Shown piece by piece: positions 54,658 to 62,636 of a stretch of DNA of 64,000 bases. The stretch covers positions 1-64,000 of the forward strand of contig JAFSYM010000036.1 in the NCBI GenBank assembly GCA_017450005.1. Direction: 5' to 3'. The stretch comes from Clostridia bacterium (lineage in GTDB: Bacteria; Bacillota; Clostridia; Oscillospirales; Acutalibacteraceae). The first letter of the stretch is position 1. Each line of letters starts with the position of its first letter. Below the pieces are notes generated by a model, which had not been told where the DNA came from, ran no database searches, and was given only the letters and a program-made list of their open reading frames with translations. Both the position numbers and the translations under genes were made by a program.

Positions 54658-54686
54658 TTGATTCTGTCCGTCCGATGTGCTATACT
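54658..54686 (+). promoter_or_regulatory. Promoter of the PHP gene
   Basis: TTGATT (54658-54663), 17 bases, TATACT (54681-54686). Confidence 0.8.
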
Positions 54687-54709
54687 TCCCGTGAAAGAAG
54701 GGATGCTGC

Positions 54710-55726
54710 ATGCAACAGATACGCGAAACCCAGTTCAAGGCGAACCTGCACTGCCACAGCGTACTGTCGGACGGCAAACTCACGCCCGAACAGTTGAAAG
54801 AGGCTTACCGCGCGCACGGCTATTCGATTCTCTCCATCACCGATCATGAACGCCCGCACAATCACACCGCGTTGAGCGAGGCGGACTTCCTGATGCTGAC
54901 CGGATACGAGGCGTATATCCGCCCGGATCCCGCCTGCCGGTACGACACATTCAGCCGCGAGCTGCATCTGAATTTGTTCGCGCGCGATCCGCACAATACG
55001 GACCTGATCTGCTTCAACGACGCATACGTCAAGTACGTCAGGGACCCTGCCGAACGTGCCGCCATGCACCGCTTCGGCAGTGAGGAAGCGCGGGAATACA
55101 CGCCGCAGTACATCAATCGCTTCATCGAAACCGCACGCGAGGACGGCTATCTTGTCACGCTCAATCACCCTGTGTGGTCGATGGAGGATTTCGACGAGCT
55201 GTTCCGCTACGAGGGATATTTCTCGATGGAAATCTGCAACTTCAGCGCGTTTCGCAGCGGCCTGAACGAATACAACACCTGCCTGTACGACATGCTTCTG
55301 CGGCGCGGAAAGCGCGTCTTCGCCCATTCGGCGGATGACAACCACAACGAGCTCGGCCTCGGCAGACCGGGCGACGATTCGTTCGGCGGTTTTACGATGT
55401 TCAATCTTCCGGACGATGCGCTGACCTATGAGGGCGTGATTGCCGCCATGGACGCGGGCGACTTCTACTCCTCGATGGGGCCGGTGATTCATTCGCTAGA
55501 AATCGGCGGCGGCAAGGCGCGGATCGCCTGCTCGGACGCGGTGCGCATCGCCATGATCTTCGGCGGCAAGGATACGTGCGCCGTATATCCCGCACAAAAC
55601 GGGGAAACGGTTGATTGCGCCGAGTTCAATCTCCCGTCCAAGGCGTCTTATGTGCGCTTCACCGTGACGGACGCCGCAGGCCGCAGCGCCGATACGCGCG
55701 GCTATTTCCGCGACGAGTGGGATTAA
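54710..55726 (+). CDS. PHP-domain phosphoesterase
   Basis: 338 residues. Metal-site motifs of the polymerase-and-histidinol-phosphatase fold: NLHCHSVLSDGKL, ITDHERPH, LTGYEAYI, VTLNHPVWS, and FAHSADDNHNELG. An additional beta-rich C-terminal part (about 260-338) follows the barrel. Relatives include TrpH-type exonucleases/phosphatases and histidinol phosphatases; the substrate is not known. Monocistronic with its own promoter. Confidence 0.9.
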   Translation: MQQIRETQFKANLHCHSVLSDGKLTPEQLKEAYRAHGYSILSITDHERPHNHTALSEADFLMLTGYEAYIRPDPACRYDTFSRELHLNLFARDPHNTDLICFNDAYVKYVRDPAERAAMHRFGSEEAREYTPQYINRFIETAREDGYLVTLNHPVWSMEDFDELFRYEGYFSMEICNFSAFRSGLNEYNTCLYDMLLRRGKRVFAHSADDNHNELGLGRPGDDSFGGFTMFNLPDDALTYEGVIAAMDAGDFYSSMGPVIHSLEIGGGKARIACSDAVRIAMIFGGKDTCAVYPAQNGETVDCAEFNLPSKASYVRFTVTDAAGRSADTRGYFRDEWD

Positions 55727-55758
55727 ATTGCGCAATCAAAAATAATTTAAAAAAGGGG

Positions 55759-55787
55759 TTTACAACACCCGGCTCACGTGGTATAAT
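55759..55787 (+). promoter_or_regulatory. Promoter of rpsO
   Basis: TTTACA (55759-55764), 17 bases, TATAAT (55782-55787). Confidence 0.85.
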
Positions 55788-55793
55788 ACCTTT

Positions 55794-55885
55794 GCCTGTT
55801 TTCTCGGTTTCGGGAGCAAGCCGCCTTGCGGCAGTCACCTGCCCGCTACTGGGAGCATGGCAAAATATAAAATGAGGTGAAAGAA
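55794..55885 (+). promoter_or_regulatory. rpsO 5' leader with small hairpins
   Basis: About 90 nt leader. Hairpins: TCTCG/CGGGA near 55803-55815, GCCGC-CTT-GCGGC (55820-55832), and CCC/GGG near 55843-55853. S15 represses its own mRNA through leader structures in many bacteria, so this is a candidate; no known leader class is matched by eye. Confidence 0.45.
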
Positions 55886-56149
55886 ATGACAGCAGCAGAA
55901 AAAACCGCGATCATGCAGGAATACGCGACGCACGAGGGCGACACCGGTTCTCCCGAGGTACAGATCGCTGTCCTGACCAAGCGCATCAACGACCTGACCG
56001 AGCACCTGAAGGTGCACAAGAAGGATCACCACTCCAGACGTGGTCTTCTGAAGATGGTCGGTCACAGACGTAACCTGCTCGCCTACCTGCAGAAGGTGGA
56101 CATCGAGCGTTACCGTTCGATCGTTGCGAGACTGGGTCTGCGTAAATAA
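55886..56149 (+). CDS. rpsO: 30S ribosomal protein S15
   Basis: 87 residues from ATG 55886 (GAGGTG 7 bases upstream; an in-frame GTG at 55877 overlaps it). [51 protein letters not shown] is the S15 signature. Primary binder of 16S rRNA helices 20-22. Followed by a hairpin and pnp, the widespread rpsO-pnp order. Confidence 0.98.
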   Translation: MTAAEKTAIMQEYATHEGDTGSPEVQIAVLTKRINDLTEHLKVHKKDHHSRRGLLKMVGHRRNLLAYLQKVDIERYRSIVARLGLRK

Positions 56150-56155
56150 GATCCA

Positions 56156-56190
56156 TCCACAGGGGCGGCTGCTACCCGGCCGTCCCTGTG
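56156..56190 (+). terminator. Hairpin between rpsO and pnp
   Basis: CACAGGGGCGG and CCGTCCCTGTG form a strong stem but only 'cttgcgttt' follows, so it is more likely a processing or partial termination site than a full terminator. Confidence 0.6.
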
Positions 56191-56208
56191 CTTGCGTTTA
56201 ATCCATCA

Positions 56209-56297
56209 CCGCAGCCTTGTAAGCGGCTTTAGCAGTGCATCGACTGTTTGACTGCTCAAACAGCGGATCTATTGCTAAGACCGGGTCGGGGCTGCGG
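56209..56297 (+). promoter_or_regulatory. Nested stem-loop in the pnp leader
   Basis: Three nested exact helices: CCGCAGCC (56209) with GGCTGCGG (56290); TTAGCA (56229) with TGCTAA (56273); CTGTTTGA (56244) with TCAAACAG (56256) capped by CTGC. The structure ends 22 bases before the start codon. In E. coli a comparable leader stem is cut by RNase III and lets PNPase repress its own synthesis. Confidence 0.72.
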
Positions 56298-56319
56298 AAT
56301 AAATAAAGGAGACAGAAAG

Positions 56320-58527
56320 ATGTTTTTTAAGGATTTCAAAACGTTCCGTACAGAAATCGCCGGCCGTCCGTTCGTGGCGGAAGTCGGCAAGATGGCACAG
56401 CTTGCGGGCGGCGCTGTTCTGGCGCGCTACGGCGAGACCGAAGTGCTCTGCACCGCAACCATGTCCGCCAAGCCCCGCGACGGCATTGACTTCTTCCCGC
56501 TGTCCGTGGACTTTGAGGAAAAGCTGTATTCCGTGGGCAAGATCCCCGGTTCCTTCCAGCGCCGTGAAGGCCGCGCCAGTGAAAAGGCGACGCTTGCCGC
56601 GCGTGTGATCGACCGTCCGATCCGCCCCCTGTTCCCCAAGGATATGCGCAACGACGTCGGCGTCGTCGCCACCGTGATGAGCGTCGATCCCGACTGCTCG
56701 CCCGAAATCACCGCCATGATCGGTGTGTCCATCGCCATCTCTATTTCCGAGATTCCGTGGGACGGCCCCATCTCCGGCGTATCCGTCGGCCTCTGCGGCG
56801 GCGAGCTGGTCATTAACCCCAACGCCGAGCAGCGCGAGATTTCCGATCTGCAGCTGACCGTCGCTTCCACAAGCGATCTGGTTGCCATGATCGAGGCCGG
56901 CGCCAACGAAGTGCCCAACGATCAGATGTACGATGCGATCATGTTCGGCCATGCCGAAAACCAGCGCATCGTGGAGTTTATCAAGGGTATCCGCGACGAA
57001 GTCGGCAAGGAAAAGGTCGACTTCCCGTCCAACGATCCCGATCCCGAAATGTTCGAGGCGATCAAGGCGTTCGCCATTGAGGATGTGCGCGCCGCGCTCG
57101 ATACCGACGACAAGCGCATCCGCGACGAGCGGCTCAAGCCTGTTTATGCCTCTGTGCACGAGAAGTTCGACGAGATTTATCCCGACAGCGAGTTCATGAT
57201 CGAGGACTGCCTGTACAAACTGCAGAAGTACGTCGTGCGTCGCTGGCTGCTCGACGACGGCAAGCGTGTGGACGGCCGTGGTATCAACGAGATCCGTCCG
57301 CTGAATGCCGAGGTCGATCTGCTCTCGCGCGTACACGGTTCCGGCATGTTTACCAGAGGTCAGACGCAGGTGCTGACCGTGGCGACGCTCGGCACGATGA
57401 GCGACTGCCAGACGCTCGACGGCATCGACAATCAGGACAGCAAGCGCTACATGCATCACTATAATTTCCCGTCCTACTCCGTGGGCGAGACGCGTCCCGC
57501 CAGAGGCCCCGGCCGTCGTGAGATCGGTCACGGCGCACTGGCCGAGCGCGCGCTGCTGCCGGTGATCCCCTCCGTCGAGGAGTTCCCGTACTGCATCCGC
57601 CTTGTGTCCGAGGTTCTGTCCTCCAACGGCTCCACCTCGCAGGGCTCCGTCTGCGGCTCGACGCTTGCGCTCATGGCCGCCGGCGTGCCGATCAAGGCGC
57701 CTGTCGCCGGTATCTCCTGCGGTCTGATCACCGAGGGCGACCGCTTCATGACGATGGTCGACATCCAGGGCCTTGAGGATTTCTTCGGCGATATGGACTT
57801 TAAAGTTGCCGGCACCAAGAAGGGCATCACCGCCATCCAGATGGATCTGAAGGTGCACGGTCTGACGCCCGCGATCATCCGTGAAGCGCTTGACAAGACG
57901 TATACCGCGCGCTGCTACATTCTCGACGAGATTATGCTTCCCGTGATTGCCGAGCCGCGCAAGGAACTGAGCAAGTACGCGCCCAAGATGCTGACCACCA
58001 AGATCTCGCCCGAAAAGATCGGCGACGTGATCGGCAAGCAGGGCAAGGTCATCCAGAAGATCTGCGCCGAGTGCGATTGCAAGATCGACGTGGAAGAGGA
58101 CGGCACCATCTTTGTCAGCTCCCTCGATCTGGAGAACGCCAAGCGCGCCCTGACGATCATCGAGACGATCGCCAAGGATCCCGAGCCCGGCACGTTCTAC
58201 AAGGGCGTCGTGACGCGCATTATGGACTTCGGCGCATTCGTCGAGATCGCGCCCGGCAAGGAAGGCCTTGTGCACATCAGTCGCCTGGATGTCAAGCGCG
58301 TGAATAAGGTGGAGGACGTTGTCGCTGTCGGCGACGAAGTGATCGTCAAGGTCACCGAGATCGACGACCAGGGCAGACTGAATCTCTCCCGCCGCGACGC
58401 GCTCATCGAGCTGGAGGGCATGACGCCCGAAAACGACGTCGACGAGGAGCGTCCGCGTCGTCCGCGCCGCGAAAACCGCGACGGCGGCGGCGAGCATCGC
58501 CGTCCGCGCAGAGAATATAAGAAATAA
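56320..58527 (+). CDS. pnp: Polyribonucleotide nucleotidyltransferase (PNPase)
   Basis: 735 residues from ATG 56320 (AAAGGAG upstream). Two RNase PH domains: the first from GRPFVAEVGKMAQLAGGAVLARYGETEVLCTAT, the second catalytic one with RGLIN-type GRGINEIRPLNAEVDLLSRVHGSGMFTRGQTQVLTVATLG and DIQGLEDFFGDMDFKVAGT. KH domain (DVIGKQGKVIQKICAECDCKIDVEEDG) and S1 domain (FYKGVVTRIMDFGAFVEIAPGKEGLVHIS) follow, then an Arg-rich tail. It degrades RNA 3' to 5' with phosphate. Standard length; strong terminator downstream. Confidence 0.98.
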   Translation: MFFKDFKTFRTEIAGRPFVAEVGKMAQLAGGAVLARYGETEVLCTATMSAKPRDGIDFFPLSVDFEEKLYSVGKIPGSFQRREGRASEKATLAARVIDRPIRPLFPKDMRNDVGVVATVMSVDPDCSPEITAMIGVSIAISISEIPWDGPISGVSVGLCGGELVINPNAEQREISDLQLTVASTSDLVAMIEAGANEVPNDQMYDAIMFGHAENQRIVEFIKGIRDEVGKEKVDFPSNDPDPEMFEAIKAFAIEDVRAALDTDDKRIRDERLKPVYASVHEKFDEIYPDSEFMIEDCLYKLQKYVVRRWLLDDGKRVDGRGINEIRPLNAEVDLLSRVHGSGMFTRGQTQVLTVATLGTMSDCQTLDGIDNQDSKRYMHHYNFPSYSVGETRPARGPGRREIGHGALAERALLPVIPSVEEFPYCIRLVSEVLSSNGSTSQGSVCGSTLALMAAGVPIKAPVAGISCGLITEGDRFMTMVDIQGLEDFFGDMDFKVAGTKKGITAIQMDLKVHGLTPAIIREALDKTYTARCYILDEIMLPVIAEPRKELSKYAPKMLTTKISPEKIGDVIGKQGKVIQKICAECDCKIDVEEDGTIFVSSLDLENAKRALTIIETIAKDPEPGTFYKGVVTRIMDFGAFVEIAPGKEGLVHISRLDVKRVNKVEDVVAVGDEVIVKVTEIDDQGRLNLSRRDALIELEGMTPENDVDEERPRRPRRENRDGGGEHRRPRREYKK

Positions 58528-58539
58528 GATATGGAAACC

Positions 58540-58575
58540 CGCGGGGCTGCCGATCCGGCAGCCCCGCGTTTTTTC
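58540..58575 (+). terminator. Terminator of rpsO-pnp
   Basis: CGCGGGGCTGCC (58540-58551) and GGCAGCCCCGCG (58557-58568), perfect 12-bp stem, then TTTTTT. Confidence 0.96.
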
Positions 58576-58588
58576 GCTTTCAAGTTTT

Positions 58589-58784
58589 GGTTCATCACGG
58601 TTTTTTTGCGGGATGGTCAGATGTCGGTAAAGAGCGGTGTCATCGCGAGGCGCGAAGCGTCGCGGCGATCCGTAACTCCGGTAGTGCATAAATGAACAAG
58701 GAGGAGAACGGATTGCCGCGCGCCTAAAAGGCGCTCGCAATGACAAACAAGGGGACGTTTTCTTATCCCGCAAAATTCCGTGAA
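58589..58784. repeat. Palindromic intergenic element G
   Basis: Arms ttcatcacggtttttttgcg (from 58591) and the complementary tatcccgcaaaattccgtga (58764-58782). The inside closely follows the element at 45705, with a 20-base insert (ccggtagtgcataaatgaac region). No gene. Confidence 0.85.
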
Positions 58785-59160
58785 GAGGGCAAATTTTTGC
58801 CTGCGATTCTTTTTCGTTTTTTCGGGGCAGCGCCCCGTCGGGCGGTCATGCACGCCTCTGCTTGCACGCCGGGAATGCGCAGAGGCGGAACGCATATATG
58901 CGTTCCCTACAGGATGCCGCCGATGCACCTTCCGCAGAGGACGATGCCCACATCGTCCCGACGTTCGGCGCAATGCCGGAACAGTGCCGTTTGTAGGGGC
59001 GGGCATGACCGCCCGTTCGTTCGGCAACATGCCGTTTCCGGCGGCGCATGCGCAAAAAAAGATTTGTCATTGCGAGGAGCTTTAGCGACGAAGCAATCCG
59101 TTTTCCCTGTTCTTGTCTGAACGTTCTTCGGGGGAACGGATTGCTTCGCTTTCAATGACA
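58785..59160. repeat. Gene-free repeat island downstream of element G
   Basis: Contains 'cggaacgcatatatgcgttcc' (perfect-type palindrome), 'gacgatgcccacatcgtcc', 'gtaggggcgggcatgaccgc', and a REP (59068-59159). The same modules occur in island E (49140-49280) partly in reverse order. No gene is supported. Confidence 0.78.
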
Positions 59161-59168
59161 CCGTTTAT

Positions 59169-59411
59169 TTATACTGTCTGAAATAATTCTTCAATAGACA
59201 CTTGCAGCACGTTGGCGATTCCGTATAATTCGATATCTGTTACAGTGCGGGATTGATCTTCGATGCGCGAGACGGAACCGCGGCAGACATAGATTCCCAG
59301 CAGCTCTAACTTGTTTGAAAGCGCCTGCTGACTCATCCTGCGTTTCTTGCGCAAAAGACGAACGTTCCGTCCGACCATGTTCATTTTTTCCCCGTCTATG
59401 ATACGTGCCAT
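59169..59411 (-). CDS. XRE-family HTH regulator, divergent from the CHAP-Ig gene
   Basis: 80 residues from ATG 59411 (MARIIDGEKMNMVGRN), with GGAAGGG about 9 bases upstream; a start at the inner MNM is possible. HTH: NVRLLRKKRRMSQQALSNKLELLGIYVCRGSVSRIEDQSRTVTDIELYGIANVLQVSIEELF, typical of small Cro/C1 regulators. Two 19-bp dyads lie between it and the divergent secreted hydrolase gene. Same arrangement as the XRE/CHAP-ricin pair at 45.9-49.1 kb but only distant sequence similarity between the two regulators. Confidence 0.9.
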   Translation of the reverse strand: MARIIDGEKMNMVGRNVRLLRKKRRMSQQALSNKLELLGIYVCRGSVSRIEDQSRTVTDIELYGIANVLQVSIEELFQTV

Positions 59412-59430
59412 GCATTTCATCCCTTCCGTT

Positions 59431-59449
59431 TTGTCTTGACATAGGACAA
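59431..59449. promoter_or_regulatory. Operator 1 of the second XRE/CHAP locus
   Basis: TTGTCTTGACATAGGACAA, an imperfect dyad TTGTCy-N7-GGACAA, overlapping the -35 (TTGACA, 59436-59441) of the CHAP-Ig gene. Confidence 0.78.
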
Positions 59450-59464
59450 AATGTATGCTACCAT
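59436..59464 (+). promoter_or_regulatory. Promoter of the CHAP-Ig gene
   Basis: TTGACA (59436-59441), 17 bases, TACCAT (59459-59464). The -35 lies inside operator 1. Confidence 0.68.
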
Positions 59465-59479
59465 ATTTACACTGCATCA

Positions 59480-59498
59480 TTGTCCTGTCATAGGACAA
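59480..59498. promoter_or_regulatory. Operator 2 of the second XRE/CHAP locus
   Basis: TTGTCCTGTCATAGGACAA, the same dyad as operator 1 (16 of 19 bases identical), centred 49 bp downstream. Confidence 0.8.
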
Positions 59499-59535
59499 GA
59501 CGAGATGATTTTGAGTTTTATGGGGAGATGGTATC

Positions 59536-62067
59536 GTGAAAAAGCAAAAGTTGATTCTGCTGCGGCGTTTTGATGCTGGCACATTGCAGCGGCATGTTAA
59601 ACGTGCATTAGCCGTTCTTTTGATGGTTCTGCTTTTGAACTGTGTTCCGATCGCTTCATTCAATGCATCTGCATCCACCAACGGTTATACGCGGGAATCC
59701 GCAGCCGCATGGATGCTGGATAAGGTTTTGGGACATGGTTGGAATGTTGACGGCGGCGGAGTTGGATACGACTGCAAAGATTTGGCTTTGAAGTATTTTG
59801 CAGACGTTGGCGGATTGTATACTCAAGAACTCGGCAATGCCTATATATATGCCGAATATGCAACGCTGCCTGACGGATGGACACGTCAGTATTACTCAGA
59901 CGGATATATTCCGCAGAAAGGCGATATGGCGTGCTGGAGTACAGACTACTACTATGCCGGTCATGTTGCGTTGATTTACGATGTTGACGATACGTATATC
60001 TACGTTGTTGAGCAGTCTTCCAATAAAAACGTTCCGGCTTACAAATCAAAGTATTCGATAAATTCGCCAAAGTGTTTTGTTGTGCCGGATTTTATTGTCT
60101 TTACGGAACCACCAACATCGCCGACAGTTTCAGTCGACCAGAGTATAGCAATGGTTAATGATGATATAACCATATCCTTTTCCGCCGAAAGAGTACAGCG
60201 CTATTGGATCGGGATATATAAGGATAACGTTTTGTTTAACGACTATTCTGTTTACAACGGTAATTCTATTACTGTAGATTACCCATGGGTAGGAAAATAT
60301 GATGTCGTCGTCGTTGCAGTTAATAATTGTGGCGATGCTTCGGGATATGCAAGCTTTTACGTTGGAAACGAAGGAGACTATGAACCGGAGAACTTTACCG
60401 TATCGTGCAGTAAACAATCAGTTATGAAAAACGAAAGCGTTACAGTTTCATTCTCCGCCGATTATACTACTGCATATTGGGTCGGAATCTATCATAATGA
60501 TGAATGGGTATTGCGTGATAACTATACGAGCAATTCCATCACAGTCAAATATGCCGATCCCGGTGAGTACAGTGTTGCAATTGTAGCGATGAACCCGTGT
60601 TCATCATCGGAAACAAAATATGTTAAGTTTACAGTTTTGGATGTTCAGAATCCGCCGACGAAACCGACAGTAAAGGTTAATAAAAGTGTAAACTTAATCA
60701 ATGATCCTATTATCATATCTTTTGATTCAAATGGAGCAGATGATTATTGGGTTGGTATTTACAAGGACGATGTGTTGTTTAACGACTATGTGACAACAGA
60801 TAAGCAAATCACCGTTGATTATCCATGGGTTGGAAAGTATGATATTGCTGTGGTTGCACGTAACAGCTATGGATCAACAGGAGGTTATGCAAGTTTTTAC
60901 GTTGGAAATGAAGGCGACTATATGCCACAAAACTTTACACTTACAGGCAATAAAAAATATGCAATCAAAAATGAGGCTGTGAAGGTAACCTTTAATGCTG
61001 ACTATGCAACGGATTACTGGATTGGTGTTTATCATAATGGGCAATGGCTTGGAACAGATGCTGTTACAGGTCATACATTCACAATGTGGTATTCCGATCT
61101 TGGTGAATACAGTGTTGCGGTGGTTGCACGAAATGCCTGTTCTTCAACAGATGCAAAATATTATAAGTTTACGGTCGTAGAACAGAAGACGTTTACACTT
61201 CAGTATGATCCGAATGGTGGTTATGGCGCGCCTCATCCGAGCTCAAAAGAGTATAATCAATCTATTAATCTGAGTACGACTATCCCCGAAAAAGCCGGCT
61301 ATTCTTTCCTGAGATGGAATACAAAGAAAGATGGATCTGGAACAAACTATACTGCCGGAAGCGTATATTCCGTCAATGCAAACCTGATGCTCTACGCGCA
61401 GTGGACGGCAGACGCCTACACCGTCACGCTCGATCCGGACGGCGGCGCGTGCGGCATTCCGGCGATCACAGTATTCACAGGCGAAAAGTACGGCGTGCTG
61501 CCTGTCGCGGTGCGCGAGGGCTATACGTTCGACGGGTGGTATTTGCCGGACGGCACGCAGATCACGGAGGATTCGCCGGTCATGATCCTCGAAAACCATA
61601 CGCTGAGGGCGCACTGGACAAAGAATTACGTCGCGCCGACGATCGCTGCGGCCTCGACCGCGGTGCTGGATGACGAACGCGCCTTCCTTTACGGCCTTGA
61701 CTTCGGCATGACGGAGGAAACACTGCGCAGCGAATATCTGTCGGTCAACGGCGACGGGCATCTGGAGATCGTCACGAACGGCGCGATCGGCACCGGTACG
61801 CTCATCCGGCTTATCAACGACCAAACCGGCTCTGTCGACGCAGAGTACACGGTTATTATATTCGGCGACGTCAACGGAGACGGTATGCTGACGACCAGCG
61901 ATATTACTGCCTTGCGAAACATCAATGCAAGAATCTCCGACTATACACCGGATTCCGCCAATTATTTCGCGGCGGATGTAACGCACGACGGCGTCGTCAA
62001 TCTGACAGACATCACCGAGATCCGTTCCGTCAACGCGCAGCTGCATACGCTGCGGCAAAGCATTTAA
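59536..62067 (+). CDS. Secreted CHAP-type hydrolase with Ig-like repeats, InlB and dockerin-like tail
   Basis: 843 residues, GTG start behind GGGGAG. Export signal about 15-45. CHAP/NlpC-like domain about 50-190: GVGYDCKDLALKYF (Cys80), AGHVALIYD (His). Four Ig-like repeats (about 193-550) alternate two types, each with YWIGIYKD or YWVGIYHN, and end GYASFYVGNEGDY or KFTV. Two InlB repeats (554-700) and a dockerin-like pair (DVNGDGMLTTSDI, DVTHDGVVNLTDI) follow. From residue about 620 onward it is almost identical, in DNA too, to the tail of the CHAP-ricin protein; the front is strikingly AT-rich. Probably a peptidoglycan amidase or endopeptidase. Confidence 0.87.
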   Translation: MKKQKLILLRRFDAGTLQRHVKRALAVLLMVLLLNCVPIASFNASASTNGYTRESAAAWMLDKVLGHGWNVDGGGVGYDCKDLALKYFADVGGLYTQELGNAYIYAEYATLPDGWTRQYYSDGYIPQKGDMACWSTDYYYAGHVALIYDVDDTYIYVVEQSSNKNVPAYKSKYSINSPKCFVVPDFIVFTEPPTSPTVSVDQSIAMVNDDITISFSAERVQRYWIGIYKDNVLFNDYSVYNGNSITVDYPWVGKYDVVVVAVNNCGDASGYASFYVGNEGDYEPENFTVSCSKQSVMKNESVTVSFSADYTTAYWVGIYHNDEWVLRDNYTSNSITVKYADPGEYSVAIVAMNPCSSSETKYVKFTVLDVQNPPTKPTVKVNKSVNLINDPIIISFDSNGADDYWVGIYKDDVLFNDYVTTDKQITVDYPWVGKYDIAVVARNSYGSTGGYASFYVGNEGDYMPQNFTLTGNKKYAIKNEAVKVTFNADYATDYWIGVYHNGQWLGTDAVTGHTFTMWYSDLGEYSVAVVARNACSSTDAKYYKFTVVEQKTFTLQYDPNGGYGAPHPSSKEYNQSINLSTTIPEKAGYSFLRWNTKKDGSGTNYTAGSVYSVNANLMLYAQWTADAYTVTLDPDGGACGIPAITVFTGEKYGVLPVAVREGYTFDGWYLPDGTQITEDSPVMILENHTLRAHWTKNYVAPTIAAASTAVLDDERAFLYGLDFGMTEETLRSEYLSVNGDGHLEIVTNGAIGTGTLIRLINDQTGSVDAEYTVIIFGDVNGDGMLTTSDITALRNINARISDYTPDSANYFAADVTHDGVVNLTDITEIRSVNAQLHTLRQSI

Positions 62068-62092
62068 CAAAAAGCACTGAACAGCAGAAAAT

Positions 62093-62127
62093 CCGCCGCA
62101 CGGTTTCGTGCGGCGGTTCTTCTTATT
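62093..62127 (+). terminator. Terminator, probably bidirectional
   Basis: CCGCCGCAC (62093-62101) and GTGCGGCGG (62108-62116); TTCTTCTTATT follows on the plus strand and ATTTTC on the minus strand, serving both convergent genes. Confidence 0.82.
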
Positions 62128-62159
62128 CGGGTTTGTATTCGGTTTCCGATCCCGCAGAC

Positions 62160-62537
62160 TCAGGTCATGCGGGTGATGATCTCACAGTAGATGTAGATAT
62201 TCTGGATTTTTTGCGCCTGCGCACCGTCGCCGACGTCGATAATCGGCTGTGTCTCGGAGGGAGAGATATGCTCCTTGAACGCGATCGCCACCTGGCCGAC
62301 GCGCATCTGCGTGATCTTTTTGCGCGGGAAATCGCGTTCCTCTACGCCGACGTAATCGTGAATCACGCGGTCGATCTCGCTGTCCGTATAGCAGCGAAGC
62401 ACGTCCTCCTCGCCGAAGATGTCGATAATTGCCTTGGCCTCGGCAAACGTCATGGATTCCACTTTATACGTGCCCTTGCCGATCACGTACATGGTGCTGT
62501 TGTCAATCAGGAGCAGGGGGTTGCCGTCTGTAGCCAT
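62160..62537 (-). CDS. Small protein of unknown function (weak DUF1874/STIV B116-like pattern)
   Basis: 125 residues. The layout MYVIGKGTYKVESMTFAEAKAIID ... VIHDYVGVEE ... ITQMRVGQVAIAFKE resembles the order of elements in DUF1874/B116-type proteins (N-terminal strand, AKxLL helix, GVxV, then I-x-M-x-x-G-x-x-A-x-x-F). The catalytic His region of ring-nuclease members is not seen; CYTDSEIDRV stands in its place. The similarity is by eye and may be chance. It has a strong promoter and an AAGGAGG ribosome-binding site, so it is a well-expressed single gene. Confidence 0.7.
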   Translation of the reverse strand: MATDGNPLLLIDNSTMYVIGKGTYKVESMTFAEAKAIIDIFGEEDVLRCYTDSEIDRVIHDYVGVEERDFPRKKITQMRVGQVAIAFKEHISPSETQPIIDVGDGAQAQKIQNIYIYCEIITRMT

Positions 62538-62592
62538 AGAAAAGCCTCCTTTGGTTGGCAGAATTTACAAAAAAGATTTCTTTTGTTATTTC

Positions 62593-62621
62593 ATTATAAT
62601 ATACTTTGCCCAATCCGTCAA
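62593..62621 (-). promoter_or_regulatory. Promoter of the 125-residue protein gene
   Basis: On the minus strand TTGACG (62616-62621), 17 bases, TATAAT (62593-62598). Confidence 0.88.
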
Positions 62622-62636
62622 CGCTTTTTTGCATTT

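Noticed and set aside
56275-58773. Minus-strand open frame of 832 codons opposite pnp
   Set aside because: Shadow of the well-supported pnp gene; Leu/Asp/His-biased composition, no family features, and it runs through a strong terminator and a repeat element.
58785-59160. Small open frames in the repeat island
   Set aside because: They consist of repeat modules in varying frames, lack ribosome-binding sites, and do not keep the same frame in other copies.
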